Assembly: GCA_003697085.1 (NCBI GenBank)
Contig: RFFU01000002.1
Span: 18,983-82,982 of the forward strand
DNA from: Candidatus Hydrogenedentota bacterium
Lineage (GTDB): Bacteria; UBA8481; J006
Length of the DNA: 64,000 bases
Reading direction: 5' to 3'
The first letter of the stretch is position 1, and each line of letters opens with the position of its first letter. The notes beneath the pieces are model-generated. The model was not told the origin of the DNA and did no database searches. It was given only the letters and a program-made list of their open reading frames with translations. Of the stretch, positions 44,956-53,628 are shown piece after piece. Made by a program: the position numbers and the translations under genes.

Positions 44956-46284
44956 ATGGAGCCGGACCTATTCGAGGGGCGGTTGGGGGAGTTCGAGCCG
45001 CTGGCGCGGAGGATGCGTCCGCGGGACCTGTCCGAGTTCGTGGGGCAGGAGAAGATTCTGGAACGCGGTGCCCTGCTCGAAAGGATCCTCGACCGCGGTA
45101 TCCTTTCTTCGCTCGTCCTTTTCGGCCCTCCGGGAACGGGGAAGACGGCGATGGCTCACCTCATTGCGCAGCGGTTGAATGCGGAGTTCGTACCGATCAA
45201 CGCCGTGACCTCGGGAGTGGCCGATCTGCGGAGGGAATCGGAGGCGGCCCGTCGCCGACTGAAACACCATTCCCGCCGCACCGTCCTCTTCATCGACGAG
45301 ATTCATCGCTTCAACAAAGCCCAGCAGGATGCTCTCCTCCCCGACCTCGAGAACGGCATATTGGTTCTTGTCGGAGCGACGACTCACAATCCGGCTTTCG
45401 TCCTCAACGACGCCTTGGCGTCGCGGACGCATTTCGTCGAGTTCGAGGCGTTGTCGGACGAGGCAATTCGCCGATTGGTGAAGCGGGCCCTGGAGGACGA
45501 GGAGCGTGGTCTCGGAGGCCGCGCTCCGCTATTGACGGAGACGGCGCTCGACACCCTTGTGCGGCTGGCCTGCGGTGATGCCCGCCGCGCTCTCAACCTC
45601 CTCGAACTCTGTGCTACGGGAAACGCCGGGAAGACCGTCGAGGATACGGATGTGGAGCGCTTGGCCGGACGGAGAATCGTTCGATACGATCGCGACGAGG
45701 ATTCCCATTACGATCATGCCAGCGCCTTCATAAAGTCGATGCGAGGCTCCGATCCCGATGCGGCGGTCTATTATATGGCTCGAATGTTGGAGGGCGGGGA
45801 GGATCCTCGTTTTATCGCTCGCCGGATGATGATTCTGGCTTCGGAAGATGTGGGGAACGCTGATGCGAAGGCGCTGATTTTGGCGGCGGCGGCGGCGGAA
45901 GCGGTGGAGCGGGTTGGAATGCCGGAGGCCAGAATCATTCTGGCGCAGTGCGCCACCTACCTCGCTTGTGCTCCGAAATCCAACGCCGCCTACCTCGCCG
46001 TGGACGAGGCGCTGAGTGATATCCGCGCGGGGAGGGAGTGTCCGGTGCCGCAATTTCTCAAGGATGCCTCTTATGCCGACGCGAAATGCCGCGGTCACGG
46101 AAAGGGGTATCTCTATCCCCACGACCACGGCGGGTTCGTCAAGAGACCGTATCTTTCGAACCCACGGACCTATTACCGTCCCACGGAACACGGTGAAGAG
46201 AAGCGCCTCCGGGAGAGATTGATACGCCTCTGGGGGGAGTGGCCGCGCCGGGGTAAGGAGTCCCCGAAAGAGAAGAAAAGGTGA
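44956..46284 (+). CDS. rarA: Replication-associated recombination protein A (RarA/MgsA)
   Basis: The 442-residue AAA+ ATPase has the RarA opening LARRMRPRDLSEFVGQEKIL, Walker A GPPGTGKT (57-64), Walker B FIDEIHRFNK, sensor 1 LVGATTHNP, and the tetramerisation region with EDVGNADAKALILAA. It acts at stalled forks with SSB. The ending YLYPHDH.GGFVKRPYLS is typical. Gene order after dnaB is sensible. Its stop overlaps the murI GTG (GTGA). Confidence 0.95.
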   Translation: MEPDLFEGRLGEFEPLARRMRPRDLSEFVGQEKILERGALLERILDRGILSSLVLFGPPGTGKTAMAHLIAQRLNAEFVPINAVTSGVADLRRESEAARRRLKHHSRRTVLFIDEIHRFNKAQQDALLPDLENGILVLVGATTHNPAFVLNDALASRTHFVEFEALSDEAIRRLVKRALEDEERGLGGRAPLLTETALDTLVRLACGDARRALNLLELCATGNAGKTVEDTDVERLAGRRIVRYDRDEDSHYDHASAFIKSMRGSDPDAAVYYMARMLEGGEDPRFIARRMMILASEDVGNADAKALILAAAAAEAVERVGMPEARIILAQCATYLACAPKSNAAYLAVDEALSDIRAGRECPVPQFLKDASYADAKCRGHGKGYLYPHDHGGFVKRPYLSNPRTYYRPTEHGEEKRLRERLIRLWGEWPRRGKESPKEKKR

Positions 46285-47186
46285 CGGCCTTGGATTCCCG
46301 CCCGATCGGTGTCTTCGATTCCGGTTACGGAGGTTTGACGGTCCTGAGGGAGATTCGAAAGCGCCTTCCGGGAGAGAGATTCATCTATGTCGGGGACACG
46401 GCGCGGATTCCATACGGGCCCAAGAGCCCGGAGGTGATCCGGCGGTTTGCGCTCGAGATCGGAATTTACCTCGAACAGAGCGGCGTTAAGGCGATCGTCG
46501 TCGCCTGCAACACGGCCTCCTCATTTGGTCTGGCGGAATTGAGCCGGCGGCTGGCGCCCCCCGTCGTGGGAGTCGTAAACCCCGGCGCGCGCGTGGCGGT
46601 TCGATGTAGCAAGCGAAAACGAATCGGTGTGATCGGAACCCGGGGAACAATCTCCTCCAGCGCTTATCAGAACGCCATCCTTGCGGTCGATCCCGCGGCG
46701 AAAGTGGCGGCCGTCTCGACGCCGTTGTTGGTTCCGCTCGTCGAGGAGGGATTCACCTCCGGAAAGATTCTGGAATGCGTCCTGGACCTTTCTCTTCCGC
46801 GGTTGATCGAGGAAGAGATCGATGTTCTCGTGTTGGGCTGCACGCACTATCCCTTGCTTCGCGAATCGATAGCGGAGTATCTCGCGGCGAAGGGGCGGCC
46901 GGACATTGTGATTGTCGATTCCGCGGAGGCCGCCGCGGAAGAACTGGCTCGGATAGTGAAGGATCGCGGAGGGAGTGAGCGCGCGGAAGAAGGACTGCGG
47001 GAAAGAGAAGAGGTGGGAGAGGAGAGACGCGGGGAAGAGGGGAGAGGAAACGGCATCTTTTACGCCACCGATGATCCCGCGCGGTTCGCCTTGTTGGGGG
47101 AGAAGTTCCTGGGGGAGCGAATTCCTGCCGTACAACACCTGCCGCTTGAAATCCTTGCGGAAGGCGCGGCTCGCCGTTTCCTCTGA
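46281..47186 (+). CDS. murI: Glutamate racemase with charged insertion
   Basis: This enzyme makes D-glutamate for peptidoglycan. The catalytic cysteines are C76 (VVACNTAS) and C187 (LGCTHYP); D13 lies in VFDSGYGGLTV. Residues about 231-258 form an insertion made of Glu, Arg and Gly (ERAEEGLREREEVGEERR), coded by a polypurine run like those between genes. It sits before the FYATDDPARF segment, probably in a surface loop, so activity may be kept. Length is 301 against the usual 260-280. Start is GTG in the rarA stop. Confidence 0.94.
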   Translation: MTALDSRPIGVFDSGYGGLTVLREIRKRLPGERFIYVGDTARIPYGPKSPEVIRRFALEIGIYLEQSGVKAIVVACNTASSFGLAELSRRLAPPVVGVVNPGARVAVRCSKRKRIGVIGTRGTISSSAYQNAILAVDPAAKVAAVSTPLLVPLVEEGFTSGKILECVLDLSLPRLIEEEIDVLVLGCTHYPLLRESIAEYLAAKGRPDIVIVDSAEAAAEELARIVKDRGGSERAEEGLREREEVGEERRGEEGRGNGIFYATDDPARFALLGEKFLGERIPAVQHLPLEILAEGAARRFL

Positions 47187-47329
47187 ATTCCCGGGGCCCA
47201 ACGCCCGGTCCCGTTCTCGCGGCTCGAGAATACGCGCTCCATTCCGCTTCCCCACGGACCCATCGGGCGGAGGGTTAGGGCGAGGTGGAAGTCTCCTTCG
47301 CTTCTCCCTTTTACCTTTCGCCTTTGGCC
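47187..47329. other. Convergent gap between murI and lepB
   Basis: 143 bases with no gene. It ends in a pyrimidine run (CTTTTACCTTTCGCCTTTGG) that is the complement of the polypurine repeat class. No terminator with a T run is evident. Confidence 0.4.
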
Positions 47330-47995
47330 TTATCTAATGAGGCCGATCCGGTTGAAGGGATAGAAGCGGATCGTGGCGTGCCCGATGATGTTCTCCTCGG
47401 GAAGCGTGCCCCAATAGCGGGAGTCAAGCGAGCGGTTGCGGTTGTCTCCCATCATGAAGTAGTGTCCCGGCGGAACGGTGATCGGACCGAAATGATCCCG
47501 AGCCGGTTCCGTAACGTAAGGCTCGTCCAGGAGTTTTCCGTTGACCAGGACTCCGGTTCGGGGGACCACCTCGACGACGTCTCCGGGGGTTCCGATGACG
47601 CGTTTGATCATGGCGCGATCGTCGTAGAGGCCGAAGGAAGAGATGATCAGTTGAGAAAAAGTCGGTTTCGGATCACCCGGTTTATAAAAGACCAGAATGT
47701 CTCCGCGATCCGGGGATTTGAAGTGACGGGAAACGAGTTCGACGAGGAGCCGGTCACCTTCCAGCAGCCCGGGATGCATCGAGCCGGAAGGGATGTAACG
47801 AGCCTGAACGACGGCGTTGCGGAGCACGAGGAAGAGGAGAAGGGTGACGAGAATTTCCTTGAGGACATAGAGGATGCGGGAGCCGAGGGTGGGAACGGAG
47901 GAGGAATCCTCGGTGGAGACTTCCGCAATGTCCGGAGGTTCCGCGGCTTCTTCCCGGGCGGTCTCATACGGATGAGTCTCAGTATCGGCTTTCAT
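47330..47995 (-). CDS. lepB: Signal peptidase I
   Basis: This 221-residue membrane protease removes signal peptides. After an acidic N-terminus and one membrane helix (about 43-60), it has the catalytic serine S72 in SGSMHPGLLEGD, the lysine K131 in MIKRVIGTPGD, and box E GDNRNRSLDSRYWG. Only one membrane helix is clear, as in Gram-positive or cyanobacterial types. It follows mlaD on the same strand after a 71-base gap. Confidence 0.95.
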   Translation of the reverse strand: MKADTETHPYETAREEAAEPPDIAEVSTEDSSSVPTLGSRILYVLKEILVTLLLFLVLRNAVVQARYIPSGSMHPGLLEGDRLLVELVSRHFKSPDRGDILVFYKPGDPKPTFSQLIISSFGLYDDRAMIKRVIGTPGDVVEVVPRTGVLVNGKLLDEPYVTEPARDHFGPITVPPGHYFMMGDNRNRSLDSRYWGTLPEENIIGHATIRFYPFNRIGLIR

Positions 47996-48066
47996 TTGCT
48001 GTCACGTTCCTTTCTTTTTTTCGCCGCGGTCTTTTCCGTGATTGTGTACGACGTTTTGAAATTCCA

Positions 48067-49059
48067 TCAGTGGTACGCGAAGGGATTGCGGCGTTTCTTA
48101 CGAGAAGACGCGGAAGACGGTTGCGATGCGGAGGTGTTGTCGGGCGCAGGTTTCTTGAGCGAGGCATTGAGCAGTTCGGGATCGCGTTCCTCGACGCGCC
48201 TGGCCCAATCTTGATCCTCCCACACGAGCCTCCACGGGGACTCGGCGAGGCCGTAAGAGAGGACCCGGGCGTTGGTCATCGTCTCATCGGCGTTGACCAG
48301 AATGGTCGTCACGGTGTCGCGTGATTCGAGAACGAGATCATTGATATTGGCCGTGAGATCACGCGCGTTGGCTGCGGTTTGATGAATGTTCCGACGAAAC
48401 GCCGGGTCCGCAACGATCTTCCGCGTCCCTTCCAAGATATCATCGACCTGCTCGCTGTAATGATCGAAGTTCCTCGTCAAGGTTCGGACGTCACCGACGA
48501 CTTTGTCGGCGCCCTTGAGGATATGGCCGAGGCGCTTGCTCTGGCCGTCCAGGCGCCGCGTGAACTTACGCACATCATCGAGGATATAACCGGCCTTCGC
48601 CAGGATGATCCCGTAGGTGGAAGGATCAATCGCGTCGATTTCGAGGACCCCGTGACGTTTCCGGATCTTCTTCCTTCCGCGGACGAGAAGTTTGTCGTCG
48701 ATCTGCCGGAAGTCCGATGTGATCTCGATGTAGGGATCGGAGAGCAAGGAAGGTTGCGTGATAACGGCGACGGCTTCCTCGGGGATCGGAAAATCCTTCT
48801 TGATCGTCATCGTGACCTTGATTCGGTTGTGCTTCGCGTCATACGTGATCTTTTCGACCTTGCCGATGGGGACCCCCTGATAGGTGACCTCGACCTGCTC
48901 CTTGAGCCCCCCGATATTGTTGAACCAGGTCACGGCCGGTCTCATCTCTGCAAACCAGCGTTCAAATCCACCGCCCATCCAGGAGAGAAAGATGAGGAAT
49001 ACGGCCACCGAGAATATGACGAAGAGACCCGCGAAGAGTTCCGACGCTTTCGGTTTCAT
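48067..49059 (-). CDS. mlaD: MCE-domain lipid-binding protein (MlaD-like)
   Basis: The 330-residue protein has one N-terminal membrane helix (about 7-29) and an MCE domain (about 38-115) with F-N-N-I-G-G-L, QGVPIGKVEKI and SDPYIEIT. The rest is helical (repeats of LDDVRKF, TRRLDGQSKRL), longer than E. coli MlaD and closer to Mce-type proteins. It would span the periplasm as a hexamer and pass phospholipids between membranes. It follows mlaF by 19 bases. No MlaC- or MlaA-like gene is in view. Confidence 0.9.
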   Translation of the reverse strand: MKPKASELFAGLFVIFSVAVFLIFLSWMGGGFERWFAEMRPAVTWFNNIGGLKEQVEVTYQGVPIGKVEKITYDAKHNRIKVTMTIKKDFPIPEEAVAVITQPSLLSDPYIEITSDFRQIDDKLLVRGRKKIRKRHGVLEIDAIDPSTYGIILAKAGYILDDVRKFTRRLDGQSKRLGHILKGADKVVGDVRTLTRNFDHYSEQVDDILEGTRKIVADPAFRRNIHQTAANARDLTANINDLVLESRDTVTTILVNADETMTNARVLSYGLAESPWRLVWEDQDWARRVEERDPELLNASLKKPAPDNTSASQPSSASSRKKRRNPFAYH

Positions 49060-49078
49060 TCTTTCCTTCGTCCCCTTT

Positions 49079-49930
49079 CTATGTTTTGTCGATCCGTTCG
49101 TCCGCGAACCCGGCCAGGGTCTGCAGATAGACGTCCCGGGAAGTCTTCAATGGAATCGGACCGTCCGGCTCGCCGCGTATAAATTGCTGAACGATCGGAT
49201 CGTCCGAATTCCGTATTTCATCCGGAGTACCATATGCCAAAACACGCCCCTGGTAAAGATATACCATCTTGTCCGCGATCTTGAAAGCGGAATCCATATG
49301 ATGTGTTACGACAACCGAAGTGATACCCATCTTGTTTTTGAGGTCAAGGATCAGTTCGTCGATGACGGCGGAGACGACCGGATCCAAACCGGCGGACGGC
49401 TCGTCGTAGAAGACAAGTTCCGGATCGAGAGCGATTGCGCGGGCCAACCCGACGCGCTTTTTCATCCCTCCCGAAATCTCGCTCGGCTTCAGATGCTCGA
49501 AACCGGTCAACCCTACCATCTCCAACTTCATCCGCACCATAATCTGGATGATGTTCTCATCGAGATCGCTGTGTTGTTGGAGGGGAAGTGCGACGTTTTC
49601 GCCGACGGTCATCGAATTGAAGAGGGCTCCCGACTGGAAGAGGACACCAAATCGCCGGCGCAGAGCGTTGAACTCCTTCTCGCTGGCCTGACTGATCTCC
49701 TTTCCGAAGAGCCAGGCGCGGCCCCCGTTGAGTTTCTCCAATCCAATCAGAATCCGCAGTGTCGTTGATTTTCCACAGCCGGAACCTCCCATAATCACAA
49801 GAACTTCGCCCCTCTTTACATCGAAAGAGACCCCGTCCAACACGCGGCGCCCGTCGAATTCCTTCACGAGCCCATGCGCGCGCAGGATGATATCCTCGGG
49901 CGGTGGTTCGTTGGGAACGGGCGCGTTCAT
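49079..49930 (-). CDS. mlaF: MlaF-type lipid ABC transporter ATPase
   Basis: This 283-residue ATPase has Walker A GGSGCGKSTT (48-57), the signature ISGGMKKRVGLARA, Walker B ELVFYDEPSAGLDP and the H-loop VVVTHHM. The GMKKR signature is specific to the Mla/Mkl subfamily. Its ATG overlaps the mlaE stop. In E. coli MlaF binds the STAS protein MlaB through its C-terminus; the C-terminal 40 residues (DPIVQQFIRGEPDGPIPL) resemble that region. Confidence 0.94.
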   Translation of the reverse strand: MNAPVPNEPPPEDIILRAHGLVKEFDGRRVLDGVSFDVKRGEVLVIMGGSGCGKSTTLRILIGLEKLNGGRAWLFGKEISQASEKEFNALRRRFGVLFQSGALFNSMTVGENVALPLQQHSDLDENIIQIMVRMKLEMVGLTGFEHLKPSEISGGMKKRVGLARAIALDPELVFYDEPSAGLDPVVSAVIDELILDLKNKMGITSVVVTHHMDSAFKIADKMVYLYQGRVLAYGTPDEIRNSDDPIVQQFIRGEPDGPIPLKTSRDVYLQTLAGFADERIDKT

Positions 49931-50724
49931 GGGAAGATGAAGTAAAAGATCGCCGTGAAGATTCCGTCAACCAAGATGATCGCGAAGATCGAATGGACGA
50001 CGGTTTGGGTTGTGGCTCGTCCCACTCCTTCCGCACCTCCGGTTACCGTGATGCCTTTGTAACAGGCGATCCCGGAGATGAGAAGGCTGAAGACGGCCGC
50101 CTTGAGGAGACCGGACCAGAGATCCCGAGCCACCATATATTCAAAGGCGAACTGCCGGAATTTCGCGGCCGACATCTGGAGCGCCGAGGCGCCGAAGGCA
50201 TAGGCGCCGAAGATGCTGGCGGCGTCGGCCAGCATAGCCAGACAAGGCAACATAATCAAAAGCGCCCCCACCTTGGGAACGATGAGAAACCGGGTCGGGT
50301 GAAGTGCCATGCAACGCAACGCGTCGATCTCCTCGGCGACGACCATCGTCCCCAACTCCGCCGCAATCGCGGCTCCGACACGTCCCGAAATGATAATGGA
50401 AGCGATCAGAGGACCCAATTCGCGAACCGTGGCGATCGCCACCAGGGGAGGCATATAACTCTCCGCTCCCAATTTCCGCAGATTGTACGCCGTCTGCATT
50501 GCGAGAATGAGCCCGACGGTGAACGAGAGAAGCGCCACTATGGGGATCGACTTGATTCCCTCCTCGACGAGCTGTTTTCCGAAATTCTTTCTGTCGGGAA
50601 ATTCTCCTCGAAAGGGAGCAACAAAGGCGAAATAACATGTTTCCACCAGCAAGGTGGCCACTCCGCCGATCTCCCGAATCACATCGAGAAAGATGCGGCC
50701 GATCAGTTCGATGGTCTTCACCAT
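49927..50724 (-). CDS. mlaE: MlaE-type lipid ABC transporter permease
   Basis: This 265-residue permease of about six helices has the family blocks GVKSIPIVALLSF-like EEGIKSIPIVALLSFTVG, RELGPLIASIIISGRVGAAI, AELGTMVVAEEIDALRCMA and the GCYKGITVTGGAEGVGRATT end. It moves phospholipids at the inner membrane with MlaF. Its position after a STAS gene on the same strand matters: in classic mla operons a STAS protein (MlaB) is part of the same transporter. Confidence 0.94.
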   Translation of the reverse strand: MVKTIELIGRIFLDVIREIGGVATLLVETCYFAFVAPFRGEFPDRKNFGKQLVEEGIKSIPIVALLSFTVGLILAMQTAYNLRKLGAESYMPPLVAIATVRELGPLIASIIISGRVGAAIAAELGTMVVAEEIDALRCMALHPTRFLIVPKVGALLIMLPCLAMLADAASIFGAYAFGASALQMSAAKFRQFAFEYMVARDLWSGLLKAAVFSLLISGIACYKGITVTGGAEGVGRATTQTVVHSIFAIILVDGIFTAIFYFIFP

Positions 50725-51021
50725 TCCGGATCCTTTCCGCAGTTCTCAAGAGCGGCTTCCTTGGGGGAGACCAGAGAGAACGTGTCCGTAAGACCGGCGC
50801 GATGAAGACGTTCGGTTCCTTCGGAATCGCGTACGCGGTTCCGTGGCGCGCCGAACGCGGCGGCCGGAGAGAGGAGAGGGGAGCCCGGGGCGCGGAAAGG
50901 AGAGGATGAGGAGCGGCCTTGGGCGGGTAAGACGGGATCCGGAAGGACGCCTTCCGAAGCGTTTTCCCCCGCGACCGGTCTGATTCGAACTGCAAAAGGA
51001 AACTTCACGGAACCGGCGTCT
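50725..51021. other. Gap between the STAS gene and mlaE
   Basis: 297 bases. A minus-strand frame (51008 to 50718, GTG start, 96 codons) spans it and stops inside the mlaE start, but its Pro/Ser/Ala-rich product looks non-coding and no Shine-Dalgarno precedes it. No clear promoter or terminator is seen. Confidence 0.4.
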
Positions 51022-51378
51022 TCAGGCCAGACCTAGTTCGCGGGCGGCGTCTTCCATCGACGGAAACATAGGAAAGATGCCGTCCAGATGCGCAATCTCG
51101 AAGATGTCTTTTACGCGCTGCGTGACTCGCACCAGCGCCAACTTTCCCTGGAAGGTATTGAGCATCTGAAGCGCCTCCACGAAGGTCGCGATGCCGGAGG
51201 AGTCGATGTAGGAGCAATTCTCGAGGTCGATCAGAAGCGCCGGCGGTTTTTGAGAGAGAACTTGTTGCAGCTCGGAGCGCAGGCTGGGCGAACTCTTCAA
51301 ATCCACCTCGCCGGTGATCCGCAAGATACGACTGTCCCCCGGTCCTTGGTCTTGGGTTACCTGCATTTCCCGCACCAT
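51022..51378 (-). CDS. STAS-domain protein (anti-sigma factor antagonist or MlaB-like)
   Basis: From ATG 51378 the protein has 118 residues (ATG 51366 gives 114). It is a single STAS domain: SRILRITGEVDLKSSPSL, ALLIDLENCSYIDSSGIATF and the LVRVTQRVKDIFEIAHL end. The serine in YIDSSG is the position phosphorylated in SpoIIAA/RsbV. It could be a partner-switching antagonist, or the MlaB-type subunit of the transporter encoded just downstream; the fold is the same. It overlaps the end of the upstream phosphatase-kinase region through a short coupled ORF. Identity between these two options is open. Confidence 0.85.
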   Translation of the reverse strand: MVREMQVTQDQGPGDSRILRITGEVDLKSSPSLRSELQQVLSQKPPALLIDLENCSYIDSSGIATFVEALQMLNTFQGKLALVRVTQRVKDIFEIAHLDGIFPMFPSMEDAARELGLA

Positions 51379-51464
51379 CCTTCCCGCTTTTCCCTCGGTT
51401 CGGAAAACGACCTTCCTGAAGAAACGAGCCGCTCCGCCCCTCTGTCCGCCGAAACTATCCTCAT
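51357..51464 (-). CDS. Possible 35-residue coupled micro-ORF
   Basis: The ATG at 51464 overlaps the stop of the phosphatase-kinase gene (ATGA) and lies six bases after AAGGAGG, the best site in this stretch. The frame (MRIVSADRGA...) ends at TAA just after the STAS start. It may hand ribosomes to the STAS gene. Confidence 0.3.
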   Translation of the reverse strand: MRIVSADRGAERLVSSGRSFSEPREKREGWCGKCR

Positions 51465-53164
51465 TCAAAACCTCCTTCAAGGTTTTTCTTCGTCCGCAAT
51501 GTGCAACCTCCCTCCGGATTCCGCGTAAACGTCACGCTGTCCATCACCTCGTTGAGGATGATCAAGCCCAGTCCGCCCGGCTTGAGTTCGCTTTCCGAGT
51601 CGGTCTGGGGAGGGAATTCCGGAATCCGCCCCATTCCCTTGTCCTTGAACTCGAAATAGACCGCTCCATTCTCGACCCATCCTCGAATTGTCACCGGGCC
51701 TCCTTTTCCCTGATAGGCATGCCGGTAAATATTGGTGCAGACTTCGTCCGCCGCCAGTACTATTTTCACCCGTTCCCGCTCGGGAAGAGCCAATTGCGCC
51801 AGGAAGGTCTCCACTTGCCGGCGCATTTCAGCCAGATCGTCCGGGGTCAGGCAGGAGTAGGTGATCAAGAGCACGGGGCCTCCGGAGCCATAGGCGAGAG
51901 AAAGGACCGTTAAATCATCCGCCCGTTCGGCTCCTCGTTCAAAGATCTTCACGTGTTCGAAAACCGTCGCCGGGATCTTCTCGGGTGTTTTTCGCACCGA
52001 TTCACACGCGGCGCGCAAACGGGAAAGTTCGAAGAACTCCTTCGAGGGAGAAGCGGCTTCGGTGACTCCGTCGGTGTAGAAAACGAGAACCTCACCTTCC
52101 TGAAGGGAGGTGGTGGCGCTGGTGTAGGCGGCTCCCGGAACGATGCCCAAGGGGGGGTTCTTCGTGGACGGAAGAGAGGCGTCCGCGCGGTCGGAGAGAT
52201 ACAACGGAAGGGGATGCCCCGCCGAGACATACTCAACAACGCCTCCGGGATTCAAGAGCATAACGAGAAAGGTGACGAAGAGACCGCGTTGGGATGTCGC
52301 GCAGAGGTAGGAGTTGAGATTTTTGACCATCTCCGAAAGCGATTCCATATGGAGCACGTCGGCCCGGAGACGGGACAAGGTGTTCGACATCAACAAGGCC
52401 GCCGGCACCCCTTTTCCGCTGACATCTCCGATCGCCACCAGCGCCTTATCTTCTCCCAGCGATATCCAGTCGTAGAAATCGCCGCCGACGCTGCGAGCGG
52501 GAATCGAGAGAGCCGTGAAACGAAAAGCCTCGAACTGCGCCGTCTCAGGCCCCTGCATTCCCGTCTGGATCTGGCGGGCGATGTCGAGTTCTCGTTCGAC
52601 CAACTCCTGTCGAACTAGGCGTTCGTGCATCCGCGCGTTCTCGATGGCGATTCCCGCCAGCGACGCGTACGCCTCGAAGAGGGGGAGATCGTCCTTCGTG
52701 AATGCCCCATCCTTCTTATTGATCGCCTCGGCGACCCCGATGATCTTTTCCTTGGCGCGTAACGGCACCGCCAGCATCGAACGTGTTACGAAGCCGGTGG
52801 TGTCATCCGCCTTCTTGTAGAATCGCGGGTCGTTTCGCGCATCCTCGATCACAACCGGTTCTTCGTTTTGGACGACCCAGCCGGCGATTCCCTCTCCCGG
52901 CGGAATCCGGATTTCCTTGACCTTCTCCGAAGCGTCACCGGCCGCTTGTTGAAAATACAGTTCTCCGGTTTCTTCGTCCAACAACATTACCGAACTGGCT
53001 TCGCAATTCATAACCTGCATCGCCGTGGAAATGGAACGATTCAAGACGGATTCAAGATCGAGCGAGGAACCGACGATGTTCATCGCCGCAAGACAGGCTT
53101 CCAGTTCCCGCGTCTTCCTGTCTAGTTCCTCCAGCTTACTCTTCGTTTCCTCATCAGGTGTCAT
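51461..53164 (-). CDS. GAF-PP2C phosphatase-HATPase fusion (RsbU/RsbW-like)
   Basis: The 567-residue cytoplasmic protein has four parts: a short coiled coil (5-28), a GAF sensor (35-178), a SpoIIE/RsbU-type PP2C phosphatase (about 195-400; VGGDFYDW, GDVSGKG, FYTDGVTEA), and a C-terminal RsbW-type kinase-like domain (about 425-565; ADEVCTNIYRHAY, DKGMGR, GGLGLIIL). It could therefore both add and remove phosphate on a STAS serine. The following STAS gene is the natural target. Such phosphatase-kinase fusions are known, but here the next genes are mlaE-F-D. The GAF ligand is unknown. Confidence 0.9.
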   Translation of the reverse strand: MTPDEETKSKLEELDRKTRELEACLAAMNIVGSSLDLESVLNRSISTAMQVMNCEASSVMLLDEETGELYFQQAAGDASEKVKEIRIPPGEGIAGWVVQNEEPVVIEDARNDPRFYKKADDTTGFVTRSMLAVPLRAKEKIIGVAEAINKKDGAFTKDDLPLFEAYASLAGIAIENARMHERLVRQELVERELDIARQIQTGMQGPETAQFEAFRFTALSIPARSVGGDFYDWISLGEDKALVAIGDVSGKGVPAALLMSNTLSRLRADVLHMESLSEMVKNLNSYLCATSQRGLFVTFLVMLLNPGGVVEYVSAGHPLPLYLSDRADASLPSTKNPPLGIVPGAAYTSATTSLQEGEVLVFYTDGVTEAASPSKEFFELSRLRAACESVRKTPEKIPATVFEHVKIFERGAERADDLTVLSLAYGSGGPVLLITYSCLTPDDLAEMRRQVETFLAQLALPERERVKIVLAADEVCTNIYRHAYQGKGGPVTIRGWVENGAVYFEFKDKGMGRIPEFPPQTDSESELKPGGLGLIILNEVMDSVTFTRNPEGGCTLRTKKNLEGGFE

Positions 53165-53263
53165 ATCCCGCCTCTTTCCTCGGTAAGGAAACTAAACGCC
53201 TCCTCGCCTCCAATCAAGGAAATAACGCGAGATACGGGAAGAGTCCTTCTTCCGAGTAACGTT

Positions 53264-53312
53264 TGCCCCGCCTGGGGGATTCCTCGGCGCCAAGGCGCTT
53301 CGGAATGACAGA
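53264..53312 (-). repeat. TGTCATTCCGA...GAGGAATCCC dispersed repeat, copy 2
   Basis: On the minus strand TGTCATTCCGAAGCGCCTTG then CGAGGAATCCCCC, matching the copy at 34612. Confidence 0.7.
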
Positions 53313-53359
53313 AGGCGGTGCACGATTCGCTCCACAGGTTCGAGAACGTGTGGCCTATT

Positions 53360-53480
53360 TTTTTTCGGCAGGCGGGCGCGCACTCCCAGGTTGGCATTCT
53401 TTGTCGCTTTCTCTCTTTCGCAGGTTGGAGAACCAGCGCTCCAGTTTCTGCCGGCAAGATGCCCGCGCTCCCAGGGATTG
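53360..53480 (-). repeat. Dispersed palindromic repeat, cluster of three units (copy B)
   Basis: On the minus strand CCTGGGAGCGCGGGCATCTT-GCCGGCAG is followed by an ACTGGAGCGCTGGTTCTCC unit and then CCTGGGAGTGCGCGCCCGCC-TGCC. Read as protein, the unit gives the familiar spurious GSAGILPA motif. Confidence 0.65.
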
Positions 53481-53489
53481 CTTTTCCCA

Positions 53490-53590
53490 GCCTTTTCCCT
53501 CTTCCCTCTTCCCTTCTTCCTTTTTTCTTTTTCCTTTTTCTTTTTTCCTTTTTCCTTTTTTCTTTCTCTTGCCCTTGCCCCTGCCCTTGC
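53490..53590 (-). repeat. Polypurine tract (pyrimidines on plus strand)
   Basis: Runs such as CTTTTTTCTTTTTCC between flgD and the phosphatase-kinase gene; the complement of the class at 14.2 and 34.4 kb. Confidence 0.65.
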
Positions 53591-53628
53591 CCTGATTCGG
53601 CATCCCGCGGTTCTTGTATCTTTCCAGT

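Noticed and set aside
50718..51008. 96-codon minus-strand ORF between the STAS gene and mlaE
   Set aside because: Pro/Ser/Ala-rich, no Shine-Dalgarno, no family resemblance; kept only as a note in the gap entry.
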